Assembly (NCBI GenBank): GCA_934122035.1 | Contig: CAKOVP010000010.1 | Location: 1-40,534 of the forward strand | DNA from: an uncultured Clostridia bacterium | GTDB lineage: Bacteria; Bacillota; Clostridia; TANB77; CAG-508 | Length of the DNA: 40,534 nucleotides | Direction of reading: 5' to 3' | Shown here: positions 32,216 to 40,427 of the stretch, piece by piece | Layout: every line of letters begins with the position of its first letter | Numbering within the stretch: position 1 is the first letter of the stretch | Position numbers and translations under genes: made by a program | The notes under the pieces: generated by a model | Seen by the model: the letters and a program-made list of their open reading frames with translations, nothing else | Databases searched by the model: none | Told to the model about the DNA's origin: nothing

Positions 32216-33211
32216 TTATACAAGTTTTAAGTTTGGTATTGCATTTAAGCTTAAATCTGCTCTTGTTCCTTTTATAAATTCGTAATATCCTGCAGATGCA
32301 ATCATAGCACCATTATCTGTACATAGCTTTAATTCTGGATAGTATATTTGTAAATTTTTATTTTTATTTGCTAATTTGTCAAATTCGTTTCTTATGTAGC
32401 TATTTGCAGAAACTCCTCCTGCTAATACTATTTTGTTTATAGATGTTTGATTTACAGCTTTTTCTACATTTGTAATTAGCATTTCTGAAACGGCTTTTTC
32501 AAAGCTTGCAGCTAAATTTGCCTTGTTTATTTCTGGTTCTTTATGATGTAAATTTATAACTGCAGTTTTAATTCCACTAAAGCTAAAATCTAAATTTTCC
32601 ATATGGGTTTTTGGGAGATTTATGTTAGGTTCTCCTTCTTTTGCAAGCTTGTCCACCTTTGGTCCTCCTGGATATCCAAGCCCTATTACTCTTGCTACTT
32701 TATCAAATGCTTCGCCTATTGCATCATCTTTTGTTCTTCCAAGAACTTCAAATTCTGTATAGTCTTTAACATTTATTATTTGTGTGTTTCCACCAGACAT
32801 CATAACACATAAAAATGGAGGTTTTAACTTTTTATGAGTAATATAATTTGCACTAATATGACCTGCTATATGATTTACAGGTACAAGTGGCTTATTTGTT
32901 GCATAGCTTAGAGCTTTTGCATAAGATACTCCTACTAAAAGTGCTCCTACAAGCCCTGGACCATATGTGCAAGCAATTGCATCTATTTGTTTTAAGTTAA
33001 CGTTTGCGTCTTTTAAAGACTTTTTCATTACATTAGAAATAGCCTCAACGTGATTTCTTGAAGCTATTTCTGGTACAACACCGCCATATTTTTCGTGTAT
33101 GCTTATTTGTGTATCTATTACGTTTGATAAAACTTCTCTTCCATTTTTTACAATAGAAATTGATGTTTCATCACAACTAGATTCTATTCCCATTATTAAT
33201 ATATCTTTCAT
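32216..33211 (-). CDS. tsaD: tRNA threonylcarbamoyladenosine synthase subunit TsaD
   Basis: 331 aa. ASKHA-fold protein that with TsaB and TsaE transfers the threonylcarbamoyl group to A37 of ANN-decoding tRNAs. Features: MGIESSCDETSISIV at the start, VVPEIASRNHVEAI with the metal-binding His, VNHIAGHISANY (HxxxH), YPGGPKVDKLA, VLAGGVSANS and the LCTDNGAMIASAG phosphate loop. Length and motifs match throughout. The leader has a hairpin between AGAAAGGGA and the ATG. TsaB and TsaE are not in the window. Confidence 0.96.
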   Translation of the reverse strand: MKDILIMGIESSCDETSISIVKNGREVLSNVIDTQISIHEKYGGVVPEIASRNHVEAISNVMKKSLKDANVNLKQIDAIACTYGPGLVGALLVGVSYAKALSYATNKPLVPVNHIAGHISANYITHKKLKPPFLCVMMSGGNTQIINVKDYTEFEVLGRTKDDAIGEAFDKVARVIGLGYPGGPKVDKLAKEGEPNINLPKTHMENLDFSFSGIKTAVINLHHKEPEINKANLAASFEKAVSEMLITNVEKAVNQTSINKIVLAGGVSANSYIRNEFDKLANKNKNLQIYYPELKLCTDNGAMIASAGYYEFIKGTRADLSLNAIPNLKLV

Positions 33212-33220
33212 TTTTGCTTT

Positions 33221-33254
33221 TAATCAATTATATTTTATTGACTAGTCCCTTTCT
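33221..33254 (-). promoter_or_regulatory. SD-hairpin-start leader of tsaD
   Basis: AGAAAGGGA (33246-33254), then TAGTCAAT (33237-33244) pairing with ATTGATTA (33221-33228), with one G-U pair and an 8-nt loop, then 9 nt (AAAGCAAAA) to the ATG. Confidence 0.55.
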
Positions 33255-33329
33255 TATATATTTTTTATAATGTTTATTAGTATTTTTATTAATTTATTTT
33301 AGCTATATTTATTTCTTTTATCTTTAAAC

Positions 33330-34073
33330 TTACATAAAAATTCCGAATAAAGATGATACAAGCCAATAAATTCCTGTTGATACTCCATTTATTACTGGTG
33401 ATATTATATAGCTTACCAAGTTTGTAACCCATAATACTAAAAATATTACATAGAATAATTGTTGATTATTTATAAACCAATTTTTAGCATTATATGGTAG
33501 AAAATGCATTAAAATTTTAGAACCATCTAGTGGTGGTAATGGAACTAAATTAAATACTCCAAGTCCTATGTTTACTGAAATTGCCATTCTTAAAGCAGTT
33601 AAAATTAGATATCCTACTGTTGTAAGTACAAAACCAGGTGCAAATGTAACAATTGCAAATAAAATTATTGTTAAAACAATTGCTAAAATAAGGTTCATTA
33701 ATGGTCCTGCAAGAGCCACTATAGCTTCTTGTGCAGACATTGACCTGTTTCTTTTAAAATTCCTTGGGTTAATTTCCACAGGTTTTCCCCAACCAAAGTG
33801 AACAAATATAAGCATTAAAAATCCAAATGGATCTATATGAGCAAGTGGATTTAGTGTAAGTCTTCCTTGATTTCTTGGTGTATCGTCACCTAACTTATCT
33901 GCTGCAAAAGCATGTGCAAATTCGTGAAATGTAATTGCAATTATTACACCTGGAAGTGTTAATAGTAATGCAAGTAACTCTGATGTATTTTGTATATAGC
34001 TAATAAGTGTTAAACCTGCAATTATTGCTATTATTATGTATAAATATTTTTTATCTAAATAAAAATTAAACAT
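33330..34073 (-). CDS. site-2 protease family membrane peptidase (M50)
   Basis: 247 aa, ATG 11 nt after AAAGGA. It is a membrane-embedded zinc protease: TM near the N-terminus, then VIAITFHEFAHAFAADKLGD with the HExxH motif (HEFAH), QGRLTLNPLAHIDPFGF, and the distal zinc ligand in NLVPLPPLDGSKIL (the N-x-x-P-x-x-x-x-D-G block). About five TM segments. It matches the M50B/S2P group without PDZ domain, common in Firmicutes. The substrate is unknown. A perfect 12-bp hairpin lies just upstream of its ribosome binding site. Confidence 0.9.
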   Translation of the reverse strand: MFNFYLDKKYLYIIIAIIAGLTLISYIQNTSELLALLLTLPGVIIAITFHEFAHAFAADKLGDDTPRNQGRLTLNPLAHIDPFGFLMLIFVHFGWGKPVEINPRNFKRNRSMSAQEAIVALAGPLMNLILAIVLTIILFAIVTFAPGFVLTTVGYLILTALRMAISVNIGLGVFNLVPLPPLDGSKILMHFLPYNAKNWFINNQQLFYVIFLVLWVTNLVSYIISPVINGVSTGIYWLVSSLFGIFM

Positions 34074-34091
34074 ATTTTAGATATTCCTTTC

Positions 34092-34131
34092 ACTATTGAA
34101 AATTTACTCTATATTCTTTATTTTCAATAGT
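34092..34131 (-). promoter_or_regulatory. 12-bp hairpin in the leader of the site-2 protease gene
   Basis: Arms ACTATTGAAAAT and ATTTTCAATAGT (34092-34103 / 34120-34131), perfect pairing, 16-nt loop. On the minus strand it ends right before the GAAAGGA ribosome binding site. Confidence 0.45.
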
Positions 34132-34276
34132 TATATTATATACCTAAAATATGTATATGTAAACCATTTATTTTGGTTCTTATACCCAAATTTACTACTG
34201 TCTTACACTTTATTTTAATTTACATTCTTAACTTGCATCTTTGCTTCCAGTAAATATATGATATAAGTATTCTATC

Positions 34277-34345
34277 ATTAAGTTACATACTTAACGATAA
34301 ATTCATTTTCCTTTTTTGTAAATTTTCGCTATAGCGAATTTTTTT
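34277..34345. repeat. intergenic repeat R2 (second copy of the 9480-9548 element)
   Basis: The 21-bp arm sequence of the candidate promoter switch (34277-34297) is followed 27 bp later by TTCGCTATAGCGAA (34325-34338) and a T-run, as in R1. It lies in the 424-bp gap between the site-2 protease gene and rqcH, which otherwise shows no gene. Confidence 0.55.
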
Positions 34346-34497
34346 ATTTTATAACTTGTATCTTATCTTTTTATGTTCTACCATATCTTAATCATTTTTT
34401 ATTTTTTCTGTTATTTACTAAAATTCTTGATTATTCCACTGTTCTGGGCTATAATTTTTATTAGTTTATTTTTTATAATACGGAAAGGATTAATTTT

Positions 34498-36351
34498 ATG
34501 GCATTTGATGGTATTGTTGCAAAATCTGTTGTTGCAGAGCTGCAATGTTTAATTAATGGAAAGATTAATAAAATTTTTGAACCTAATAGAAATGAACTTT
34601 TATTAGGTATTTATTGTGGTGGCAAAAATTACGCATTAAATATTTCTATAGATTCTTCTAATTATAGAATTAATTTAACTACTACTTCTAAGCCTAATCC
34701 ACAAAATGTTCTTAATTTTTGCATGGTTTTAAGAAAGCATCTTGTTTCTGGTGTTATTAAAAAAATTTATTCTAATGGTCTTGAGCGTGTTATTTTTATT
34801 GATGTTGAATGCCATAATGAGCTTAATGACTTAATTACAAATACTCTTGTAATTGAGCTTATGGGCAAACATAGCAATGTTATTTTACTTGCTAATAATG
34901 TAGTAATTGATAGTTTGAGACATTTAAATAAGTTTGATAATTCTACTAGAGATATTTTCCCTGGTAGCAAATATTTTCAAATAGAACCTTCTAAGCCAGA
35001 ATTTTCTGCTATAAAAACTTTTGATGATTTTTATAAATTGTTTACTATGGGTGATTCAATTAGCACGGCTCTTGCAAATTCTGTTAATGGTTTTGGAAAA
35101 AATAATATTTTGTATTTATTAAATGAATTAAATATTGAAGATAATTCAACTACTTTAGATGATTATAAAAAGCTTTATGGTTATTTAAAAGAATTAACTA
35201 CAATGCTTGAAAATAACGCACTTTCTAATGATAGTTCTTGTGTTAGTATTTCTAATAATAAAGAGTATATTGTTTCTAAAAGTTCTAATAAAAAAACAGA
35301 TTATTTTGTATTGTTGGATAATGCTACTAACTTTGATAATTTAAAGATTAACTTTTTCATTGATGATTTTTATTTTTCTAAGGAAAAAGATGAAGAGTTT
35401 AAATCATATAAGGAGACTACTTCTCGAATTGTACTTAATCAAGTAAAAAAAATTAAAGGTAGGTTAAACAATATTGAATTAAAAATTAAAGAATGTGATA
35501 AAACTGATTTATATAAGTTGTATGGAGAACTAATAACTTCTAATTTGTACAGAATAAAAGATTATCCTCAAAACTCTATCGTTTTAGAAAATTATTATGA
35601 TAATAATAATCCTATAACAATTCCACTTGATAAGAGTATTTCTCCTTCCAAGAATGCTAAGAATTTCTTTAAAAAATATAGAAAATTGCAAAACACTATT
35701 GCAATTGTAAGTAAGCAAAAAGCTTTGGCAAATGCTGAACTTAATTATTTGGAAAGTATAATTTGCGAATTAGAATCCGCTTCTACCTTAGATGAATTAG
35801 AAAGTATTTATTCCGAAGTTTGCGATAATTTTGTATTTTCTAAAAATTCTAATACTGTAAAAAATAACATTAAAAATTCTTCAAATACGAAAAAACAATC
35901 AAAAAAGGATGACTCTTCTTTGATGCCTACTAAGTTAATAATTGACGGCTTTACAGTATGGGTTGGAAAAAATAATAAACAGAATGATTATTTAACTTGC
36001 AAACTTGCGCAGAATTCCGATATATGGTTTCATACAAAAGATATTCATGGAAGTCACGTTGTAATAAGACCTAGCAGTTTGTCTGAAAAATCAAATTCTG
36101 AGCATAATGAAAGTTCTTCTTTGCCTTCTATAAGTAAAAAGCTTAATCTTTCAAATTCTGGAGTTCCAGACAGTGTTTTATATAAATGTGCTTGCCTAGC
36201 TGCTTATTATAGCAAGGCTAGAATGTCTCAAAATGTACCTGTTGATTATACTTATATAAAATATGTAAAAAAGCCAAATGGTGCAAAGCCTGGAATGGTT
36301 ATTTATACTGATAATAAAACAATATATGCAAATCCACAAAATTTTGTTTAG
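34498..36351 (+). CDS. rqcH: RqcH / NFACT-family ribosome quality control protein
   Basis: 617 aa, ATG with GGAAAGGA. N-terminal NFACT-N domain: MAFDGIVAKSVVAELQCLIN, GKINKIFEPNRNELLLGIY and LNFCMVLRKHLVSG. A middle coiled coil (about 300-450) and the C-terminal NFACT-R domain with DIWFHTKDIHGSHVVIRPSS, AAYYSKARMSQNVPVDYTY and VKKPNGAKPGMVIY. The DxWFHxKxxxGSHVVI string is diagnostic. Bacterial RqcH binds the split large subunit and directs alanine tailing of stalled chains; the family was earlier called fibronectin-binding protein A. It is the only plus-strand gene in this part. Confidence 0.95.
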   Translation: MAFDGIVAKSVVAELQCLINGKINKIFEPNRNELLLGIYCGGKNYALNISIDSSNYRINLTTTSKPNPQNVLNFCMVLRKHLVSGVIKKIYSNGLERVIFIDVECHNELNDLITNTLVIELMGKHSNVILLANNVVIDSLRHLNKFDNSTRDIFPGSKYFQIEPSKPEFSAIKTFDDFYKLFTMGDSISTALANSVNGFGKNNILYLLNELNIEDNSTTLDDYKKLYGYLKELTTMLENNALSNDSSCVSISNNKEYIVSKSSNKKTDYFVLLDNATNFDNLKINFFIDDFYFSKEKDEEFKSYKETTSRIVLNQVKKIKGRLNNIELKIKECDKTDLYKLYGELITSNLYRIKDYPQNSIVLENYYDNNNPITIPLDKSISPSKNAKNFFKKYRKLQNTIAIVSKQKALANAELNYLESIICELESASTLDELESIYSEVCDNFVFSKNSNTVKNNIKNSSNTKKQSKKDDSSLMPTKLIIDGFTVWVGKNNKQNDYLTCKLAQNSDIWFHTKDIHGSHVVIRPSSLSEKSNSEHNESSSLPSISKKLNLSNSGVPDSVLYKCACLAAYYSKARMSQNVPVDYTYIKYVKKPNGAKPGMVIYTDNKTIYANPQNFV

Positions 36352-36419
36352 TAGATTATCTAAAACGCTTAAGTAATATATGTGTTTGTTAATTAAAATT
36401 TATAAAATAAATTATCTAC

Positions 36420-36545
36420 AAAAAACTTTAGCTTAAAATAGGAAACTACTTTTTAGTAGATTCTTAAAAATACAGAATAATTGGTATAAAGTTTACACAA
36501 ACTTTCCGATATTCTTAGATTTTCTATTTTAGCTAAAGTTTTTTT
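36420..36545. terminator. long imperfect inverted repeat between rqcH and the DUF4116 gene
   Basis: Arms AAAAAACTTTAGCTTAAAAT (from 36420) and ATTTTAGCTAAAGTTTTTTT (to 36545), with one indel, flank an 82-bp middle that holds AAAGTTT-ACAC-AAACTTT. The arm tips carry T-runs on both strands, so it may terminate both converging genes. It may also be a small non-autonomous element. Confidence 0.45.
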
Positions 36546-37074
36546 ACTGTACTGGTTCTGGATTTATTATTGCTTGTATTTCTTCATCTTTTCTTAATTC
36601 TGGCACTATGAAATCATATGCTCTTTTATCTTGTTTTATTGCCTCTAATGCAATGGTTTTATCTGAACGCAAACGTTTACTAGCATATTTTACAATTAAA
36701 CCTTTATTTTTTACAGCTTCTAATACTACATCATAGTCATCTCTTAGTTCTTTGCTTACATAGTATAAAATTTGACCATCTGTTTTTGCAGCTTTTAATG
36801 CAAGCTCTTTATCTGCTTTTAATTCATCAGATGCATAGCATAAAACCCAGCCTTTTTTCTCTACTGCTTGCATTAATATTTCTCTATCTCCTTTTAATCT
36901 TTTTGAGGCAAATTCTAATGCTCCACCGTCTTTTGTTACAGCTTTCATTACTAGTTCTTTGTCATCTTTAAACTGTTCATCCGCTGCATCTAATAAAAGT
37001 CCATCTTCTTCGATTGCTTTTTCAACATATTCTCTGTCACTACTGTGTTCTTTTACCTCGTCATAAGTATACAT
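36544..37074 (-). CDS. DUF4116-repeat protein
   Basis: 176 aa. About six copies of a 24-25 residue unit of the form D(R/K)E(L/I)xxxAVxxxGxxLxxASxxLKxD: for example ADEQFKDDKELVMKAVTKDG, FASKRLKGDREILMQAVEKK, YASDELKADKELALKAAKTD and YASKRLRSDKTIALEAIKQD. This is the DUF4116 repeat, common in eukaryotic, amoebal and some gut bacterial proteins. It is all-helical and acidic with no signal peptide. It probably acts as a protein-interaction scaffold; the partner is unknown. The stop codon lies in the arm of a long inverted repeat. Confidence 0.85.
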   Translation of the reverse strand: MYTYDEVKEHSSDREYVEKAIEEDGLLLDAADEQFKDDKELVMKAVTKDGGALEFASKRLKGDREILMQAVEKKGWVLCYASDELKADKELALKAAKTDGQILYYVSKELRDDYDVVLEAVKNKGLIVKYASKRLRSDKTIALEAIKQDKRAYDFIVPELRKDEEIQAIINPEPVQ

Positions 37075-37181
37075 TTTAAAGCCCCCTTATTACTTTCATC
37101 TTTTATTTTATTCTATTTTAACTACTTTCCATATACAAAAAACTATTTTACCAAACCATTTATAGAATACTAAGCTTATAC

Positions 37182-37445
37182 TTATATTCCACTTGTTTTA
37201 TATTCTATGTTCTCCATATATGGATATATTTCTTTTAATCTTTTATGAGTTATTATTGTAATTCTTGGTAGTGGATTTTTTAATTCCTCTGTTAATAATT
37301 TTTGCGTATAACAATTTTCTGATGTTTTAAACAATTGATATCTATTTCTTACATACGTATAAAAAATTACATAACCATTGTCTAATTCGTCTTCCATTCG
37401 TTCAAATGTATAGGTGCCGTCCATATTATTTATTTGTCCTTTCAT
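37182..37445 (-). CDS. small hypothetical protein
   Basis: 87 codons (MKGQINNMDGTYTFERMEDE, VIFYTYVRNRYQLFKTSENC, LPRITIITHKRLKEIYPYME). I do not recognise it. A second ATG (MDGTYTF) lies 12 nt after AAAGGA and may be the true start. Balanced composition and no long repeats suggest a real small cytoplasmic protein. It sits between the DUF4116 gene and ligA next to a long hairpin. Confidence 0.5.
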   Translation of the reverse strand: MKGQINNMDGTYTFERMEDELDNGYVIFYTYVRNRYQLFKTSENCYTQKLLTEELKNPLPRITIITHKRLKEIYPYMENIEYKTSGI

Positions 37446-37460
37446 TTTATTAGTTACATC

Positions 37461-37588
37461 TAGATTGAGAAAGAATCAAATTTTTGCAAGGAAAATGAAA
37501 TCTAAAAGGCAAGAGTTCATACTTGTTGTATGTAACCGCGTTTTAGATAAATTTGACACAGCCAAAATTGTAAGTCTTTCTTAATCTA
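37461..37588. repeat. 128-bp imperfect hairpin overlapping the 3' end of ligA
   Basis: Outer arms TAGATTGAGAAAGA (37461-37474) and TCTTTCTTAATCTA (37575-37588) pair with one G-T. Inner arms CAAATTTTTGC/GCCAAAATTG, ATCTAAAA/TTTTAGAT and CATAC-TTGTT-GTATG continue the fold to the centre. The last 8 bp lie in ligA. It is a MITE-like element or a structured RNA. Confidence 0.5.
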
Positions 37589-39593
37589 TCATATTCTTAA
37601 ATTCTTGTTCCGATATAATTGCAACTCCTAATTCCTGTGCTTTTGTTAGTTTTGAGCCTGCTTCTTCTCCGGCTAGTACGTAACTTGTTTTTTTAGATAC
37701 TGAACCAGATACTTTTCCTCCAAAGCTTTCTATTATATCACTAGCTTCTTGCCTTGTATATTTTTCTAGACTTCCTGTTAATACAAATGTTTTTCCTGCA
37801 AATCTGTCATCTGTATTAGTATTTTCTTTTTGTATTACCTCTGTATTTACTCCTGCTTCTTTTAGTCTATTTATTAAATCAACTGTTTGTGGCTGTCTGA
37901 AAAATTCGTAAATACTTTGTGCTGTAATTTCTCCAACATCGTCTATCATACTTAATTCTTCGAAACTTGCTTCTGCAATATCATCTATTGACTTATATTT
38001 TTTACACAATCCTTTAGCAGATTTTGTTCCTATATGTCTTATTCCAAGTGCTGTTAGTAACTTAAATAAGTCATTGTTTTTGCTTGCATTTATTGAATCT
38101 ATTAGATTTTGAGCAAATTTCTTTCCATTCTTTTTAAGTGATGCAATTTCTTCTACTGTTAATGTGTAAATATCAGCAATATTTTTTATTAAACCTTTAT
38201 CTACTAATTGTTCTAATATTTTTATCCCAAGCCCGTCTATATCCATTCCTTCTTTTGATACAAAATGGGCAAGGTTTCTTAATATTTTTGCACTACATTC
38301 TATTCCTATACAACGTGCAACTGCTTCGCCTTTTTCTCTTACAACTGGTGCTCCACAAACTGGGCATACTGTTGGCATAACAAATTCTCTTTCGGTACCA
38401 TCTCTCTTCGATTTTATAACATCAACAACTTCTGGAATTACGTCTCCCTGCTTTTGAATTACGACTGTGTCTCCTATTTTTAGGTCTTTTTCTTTTATAA
38501 AATCTTCATTGTGAAGTGTTGTTTTAGAAATAGTCGAGCCTGCAACCTTAACTGGCTCTAGTATTGCAGTTGGAGTAAGTGCACCTGTTCTTCCAACTTG
38601 GCATACAATATCTAAAAGTTTTGTTTCTTTTTTCTCGGGTGGATATTTGTATGCAATAGCCCACTTTGGCACTTTATAAGTGGTTCCTAATATCTCTCTT
38701 AACCTCAAATTATCAACCTTTATAACTGCGCCATCTATTCCAAATGATAGATTTTCTCTATCTTCTCCAATTTTTTTAATTGCTTCTATTGCCTCATCAA
38801 TTGTGCTACATAATGTTCTTACTGGCACAACATTAAATCCAAGTTTTTGCAATTTATTTAGTTCTGTAAAATGCGAATTTTCTGCATCAAATGTATCTTC
38901 ATCATATTTTTGTACATTAAATATAAAAATGTCTAAAGGTCTTGTTGCAGTTACCTTTGAATCTAATTGACGAAGAGAACCTGCTGCTGCATTTCTTGCA
39001 TTTGCAAATAAGCTCTCTTCTAATATTTCTCTTTCTTCGTTCATTTTTTCGAACTCTTTTGTTCCAATGAATACTTCTCCACGAACTGTAATATCTATTT
39101 TTTCTTTTAGTTCTTTTGGAATATGTGCAATTGTTTTTAAGTTATCTGTTACATCTTCTCCAATTAAGCCATTTCCACGTGTTGCGCCTTGTACAAAAAC
39201 GCCATTTTCATATTTAAGCGCTGTAGATAAACCATCTATTTTTGTCTCTACAACATATTTTAGTTCTTCATTATTTTCTTCTGCAACTTTTCTAACTCTT
39301 GTATCAAAATCTTTCAGCTCTTCAAAAGAGAAAATATCTTGAAGACTTTGAAGTGGTACTTCGTGAGTTACTTGTTTAAAGCCTTCTTTTACGTGTCCAC
39401 CAACTTTTTGAGTTAACGAATCCTTTGTAATAAGCTCTGGAAATTCTTTTTCCAAAGCTTTTAATTTATTCATCATCATATCATATTCATAATCAGTTAT
39501 TGCTGGGTTATCCATATCGTAATAGAGTTTTGCATAATACTCTAATTTTTCTCTTAATTCTTTTATTTGTTTCTTAGCTTCTTCAAGCTCCAT
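37581..39593 (-). CDS. ligA: NAD-dependent DNA ligase LigA
   Basis: 670 aa from the ATG at 39593 (MELEEAKKQIKELREKLEYY), preceded by GGAAGGA; an in-frame extension upstream (24 codons) lacks family similarity. Domain Ia with YYDMDNPAITDYEYD, nucleotidyltransferase with VETKIDGLSTALKYENG (adenylated Lys in KxDG), the OB fold with KVGDTVVIQKQGDVIPEV, a four-Cys zinc finger (CPVCGAPV...CIGIECSAK), helix-hairpin-helix repeats, and a BRCT domain starting FAGKTFVLTGSL. It seals nicks in replication and repair. It is separated from pgsA by a palindromic repeat. Confidence 0.97.
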   Translation of the reverse strand: MELEEAKKQIKELREKLEYYAKLYYDMDNPAITDYEYDMMMNKLKALEKEFPELITKDSLTQKVGGHVKEGFKQVTHEVPLQSLQDIFSFEELKDFDTRVRKVAEENNEELKYVVETKIDGLSTALKYENGVFVQGATRGNGLIGEDVTDNLKTIAHIPKELKEKIDITVRGEVFIGTKEFEKMNEEREILEESLFANARNAAAGSLRQLDSKVTATRPLDIFIFNVQKYDEDTFDAENSHFTELNKLQKLGFNVVPVRTLCSTIDEAIEAIKKIGEDRENLSFGIDGAVIKVDNLRLREILGTTYKVPKWAIAYKYPPEKKETKLLDIVCQVGRTGALTPTAILEPVKVAGSTISKTTLHNEDFIKEKDLKIGDTVVIQKQGDVIPEVVDVIKSKRDGTEREFVMPTVCPVCGAPVVREKGEAVARCIGIECSAKILRNLAHFVSKEGMDIDGLGIKILEQLVDKGLIKNIADIYTLTVEEIASLKKNGKKFAQNLIDSINASKNNDLFKLLTALGIRHIGTKSAKGLCKKYKSIDDIAEASFEELSMIDDVGEITAQSIYEFFRQPQTVDLINRLKEAGVNTEVIQKENTNTDDRFAGKTFVLTGSLEKYTRQEASDIIESFGGKVSGSVSKKTSYVLAGEEAGSKLTKAQELGVAIISEQEFKNMID

Positions 39594-39659
39594 TGTTCGT
39601 TCCTTCCTCTTTTTGACATAAATGCAAAAAGTCATCTTTTTATTTTTTAACTTTCGTTT

Positions 39660-39688
39660 CGCCAAAAAAGGGACGTCCCCTTTGGGCG
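39660..39688. repeat. dispersed palindromic repeat copy 5 / terminator of pgsA
   Basis: CGCCAAAAAAGGGACGTCCC then CTTTGGGCG, one base different from copy 1. It lies 10 bp downstream of the pgsA stop on the minus strand, about 28 kb from the accessory-region copies. Confidence 0.8.
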
Positions 39689-39697
39689 ATTAGACAA

Positions 39698-40336
39698 TTA
39701 ACAATTTTTTAATAAGTCTTTTCCACCTTTTAAGTACTCATATCCAGAGAATATTGTTGCTATAACAGATATTGTCATAAATAGACTAGCTAATATATTT
39801 ATAATAAAATCTCCTGTACTCATGTATGTAAGTGCACTATTGGTTAATGCTTCTTGCTCTGTTTTTGCTCTTAGAACAAATGCAAAATAAGGATGTGTTG
39901 TTAAGAACATTAATATTATTGCAATCATTTGTGTTACTGTTTTTAATTTTCCCCAAACATTCGCAGCAATTACTTTTCCACTATTTTGAACAGCAATTAA
40001 TCTATAACCAGATACTGCAAATTCACGAAATACTACTATAATTGGTATCCACGCTGGTAGTCTTCCCATTTCTACAAATATAATCATAGCTGCTACTACT
40101 AAAATTTTATCTGCAATTGGATCTAAAAATTTTCCAAAGTTTGTAACTTGATTGTTCTTTCTTGCTAAATATCCATCTAATTTGTCGGTTATAGATGCGA
40201 CTATAAATATTAAATTTAATATCCACATTGTTGTTGGTATTCCTAAAAAGCTTCCTGGTATATTAAAGAATGATACTATAACCATTATTGGCACTAAAAT
40301 AATTCTAAATAATGTTAATTTGTTTGGTAAATTCAT
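39698..40336 (-). CDS. pgsA: CDP-diacylglycerol-glycerol-3-phosphate 3-phosphatidyltransferase
   Basis: 212 aa. It makes phosphatidylglycerol phosphate, the committed step to phosphatidylglycerol. It starts NLPNKLTLFRIILVPIMVI and carries the CDP-alcohol phosphotransferase motif: DKLDGYLARKNNQVTNFGKF followed by LDPIADK (the D-x2-D-G-x2-A-R-x8-9-G-x3-D-x3-D pattern is complete). Four or five TM helices (FLGIPTTMWILNLIFIVASI, IADKILVVAAMIIFVEM, IPIIVVFREFAVSGYRLIAV, TVTQMIAIILMFLTT, IINILASLFMTISVIATIF). A hairpin lies between its ribosome binding site and start codon. Family length is 180-210, so this is normal. Confidence 0.95.
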   Translation of the reverse strand: MNLPNKLTLFRIILVPIMVIVSFFNIPGSFLGIPTTMWILNLIFIVASITDKLDGYLARKNNQVTNFGKFLDPIADKILVVAAMIIFVEMGRLPAWIPIIVVFREFAVSGYRLIAVQNSGKVIAANVWGKLKTVTQMIAIILMFLTTHPYFAFVLRAKTEQEALTNSALTYMSTGDFIINILASLFMTISVIATIFSGYEYLKGGKDLLKNC

Positions 40337-40351
40337 TTTGTATTTCTCTTA

Positions 40352-40381
40352 TAATCAAATATTTTTGATTAATTCCTTTCT
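40352..40381 (-). promoter_or_regulatory. SD-hairpin-start leader of pgsA
   Basis: AGAAAGGA (40374-40381), then a perfect 8-bp hairpin TAATCAAA/TTTGATTA with a 4-nt loop (arms 40364-40371 and 40352-40359), then 15 nt to the ATG. Confidence 0.5.
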
Positions 40382-40398
40382 TTTAAAGTTACATGTAC

Positions 40399-40427
40399 AT
40401 TATACAATACAATCTTTTATTTATCAA
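40399..40427 (-). promoter_or_regulatory. sigma-A type promoter of pgsA
   Basis: On the minus strand TTGATA (40422-40427) and TATAAT (40399-40404), spacing 17 bp. The remaining 40428-40534 shows no gene. Confidence 0.7.

Noticed and set aside
39594..39665. 24-codon N-terminal extension of ligA (MAKRKLKNKKMTFCIYVKKR...)
   Set aside because: The family start matches MELEEAKK at 39593 with a GGAAGGA upstream. The extension runs into the palindromic repeat and has no similarity to ligases.
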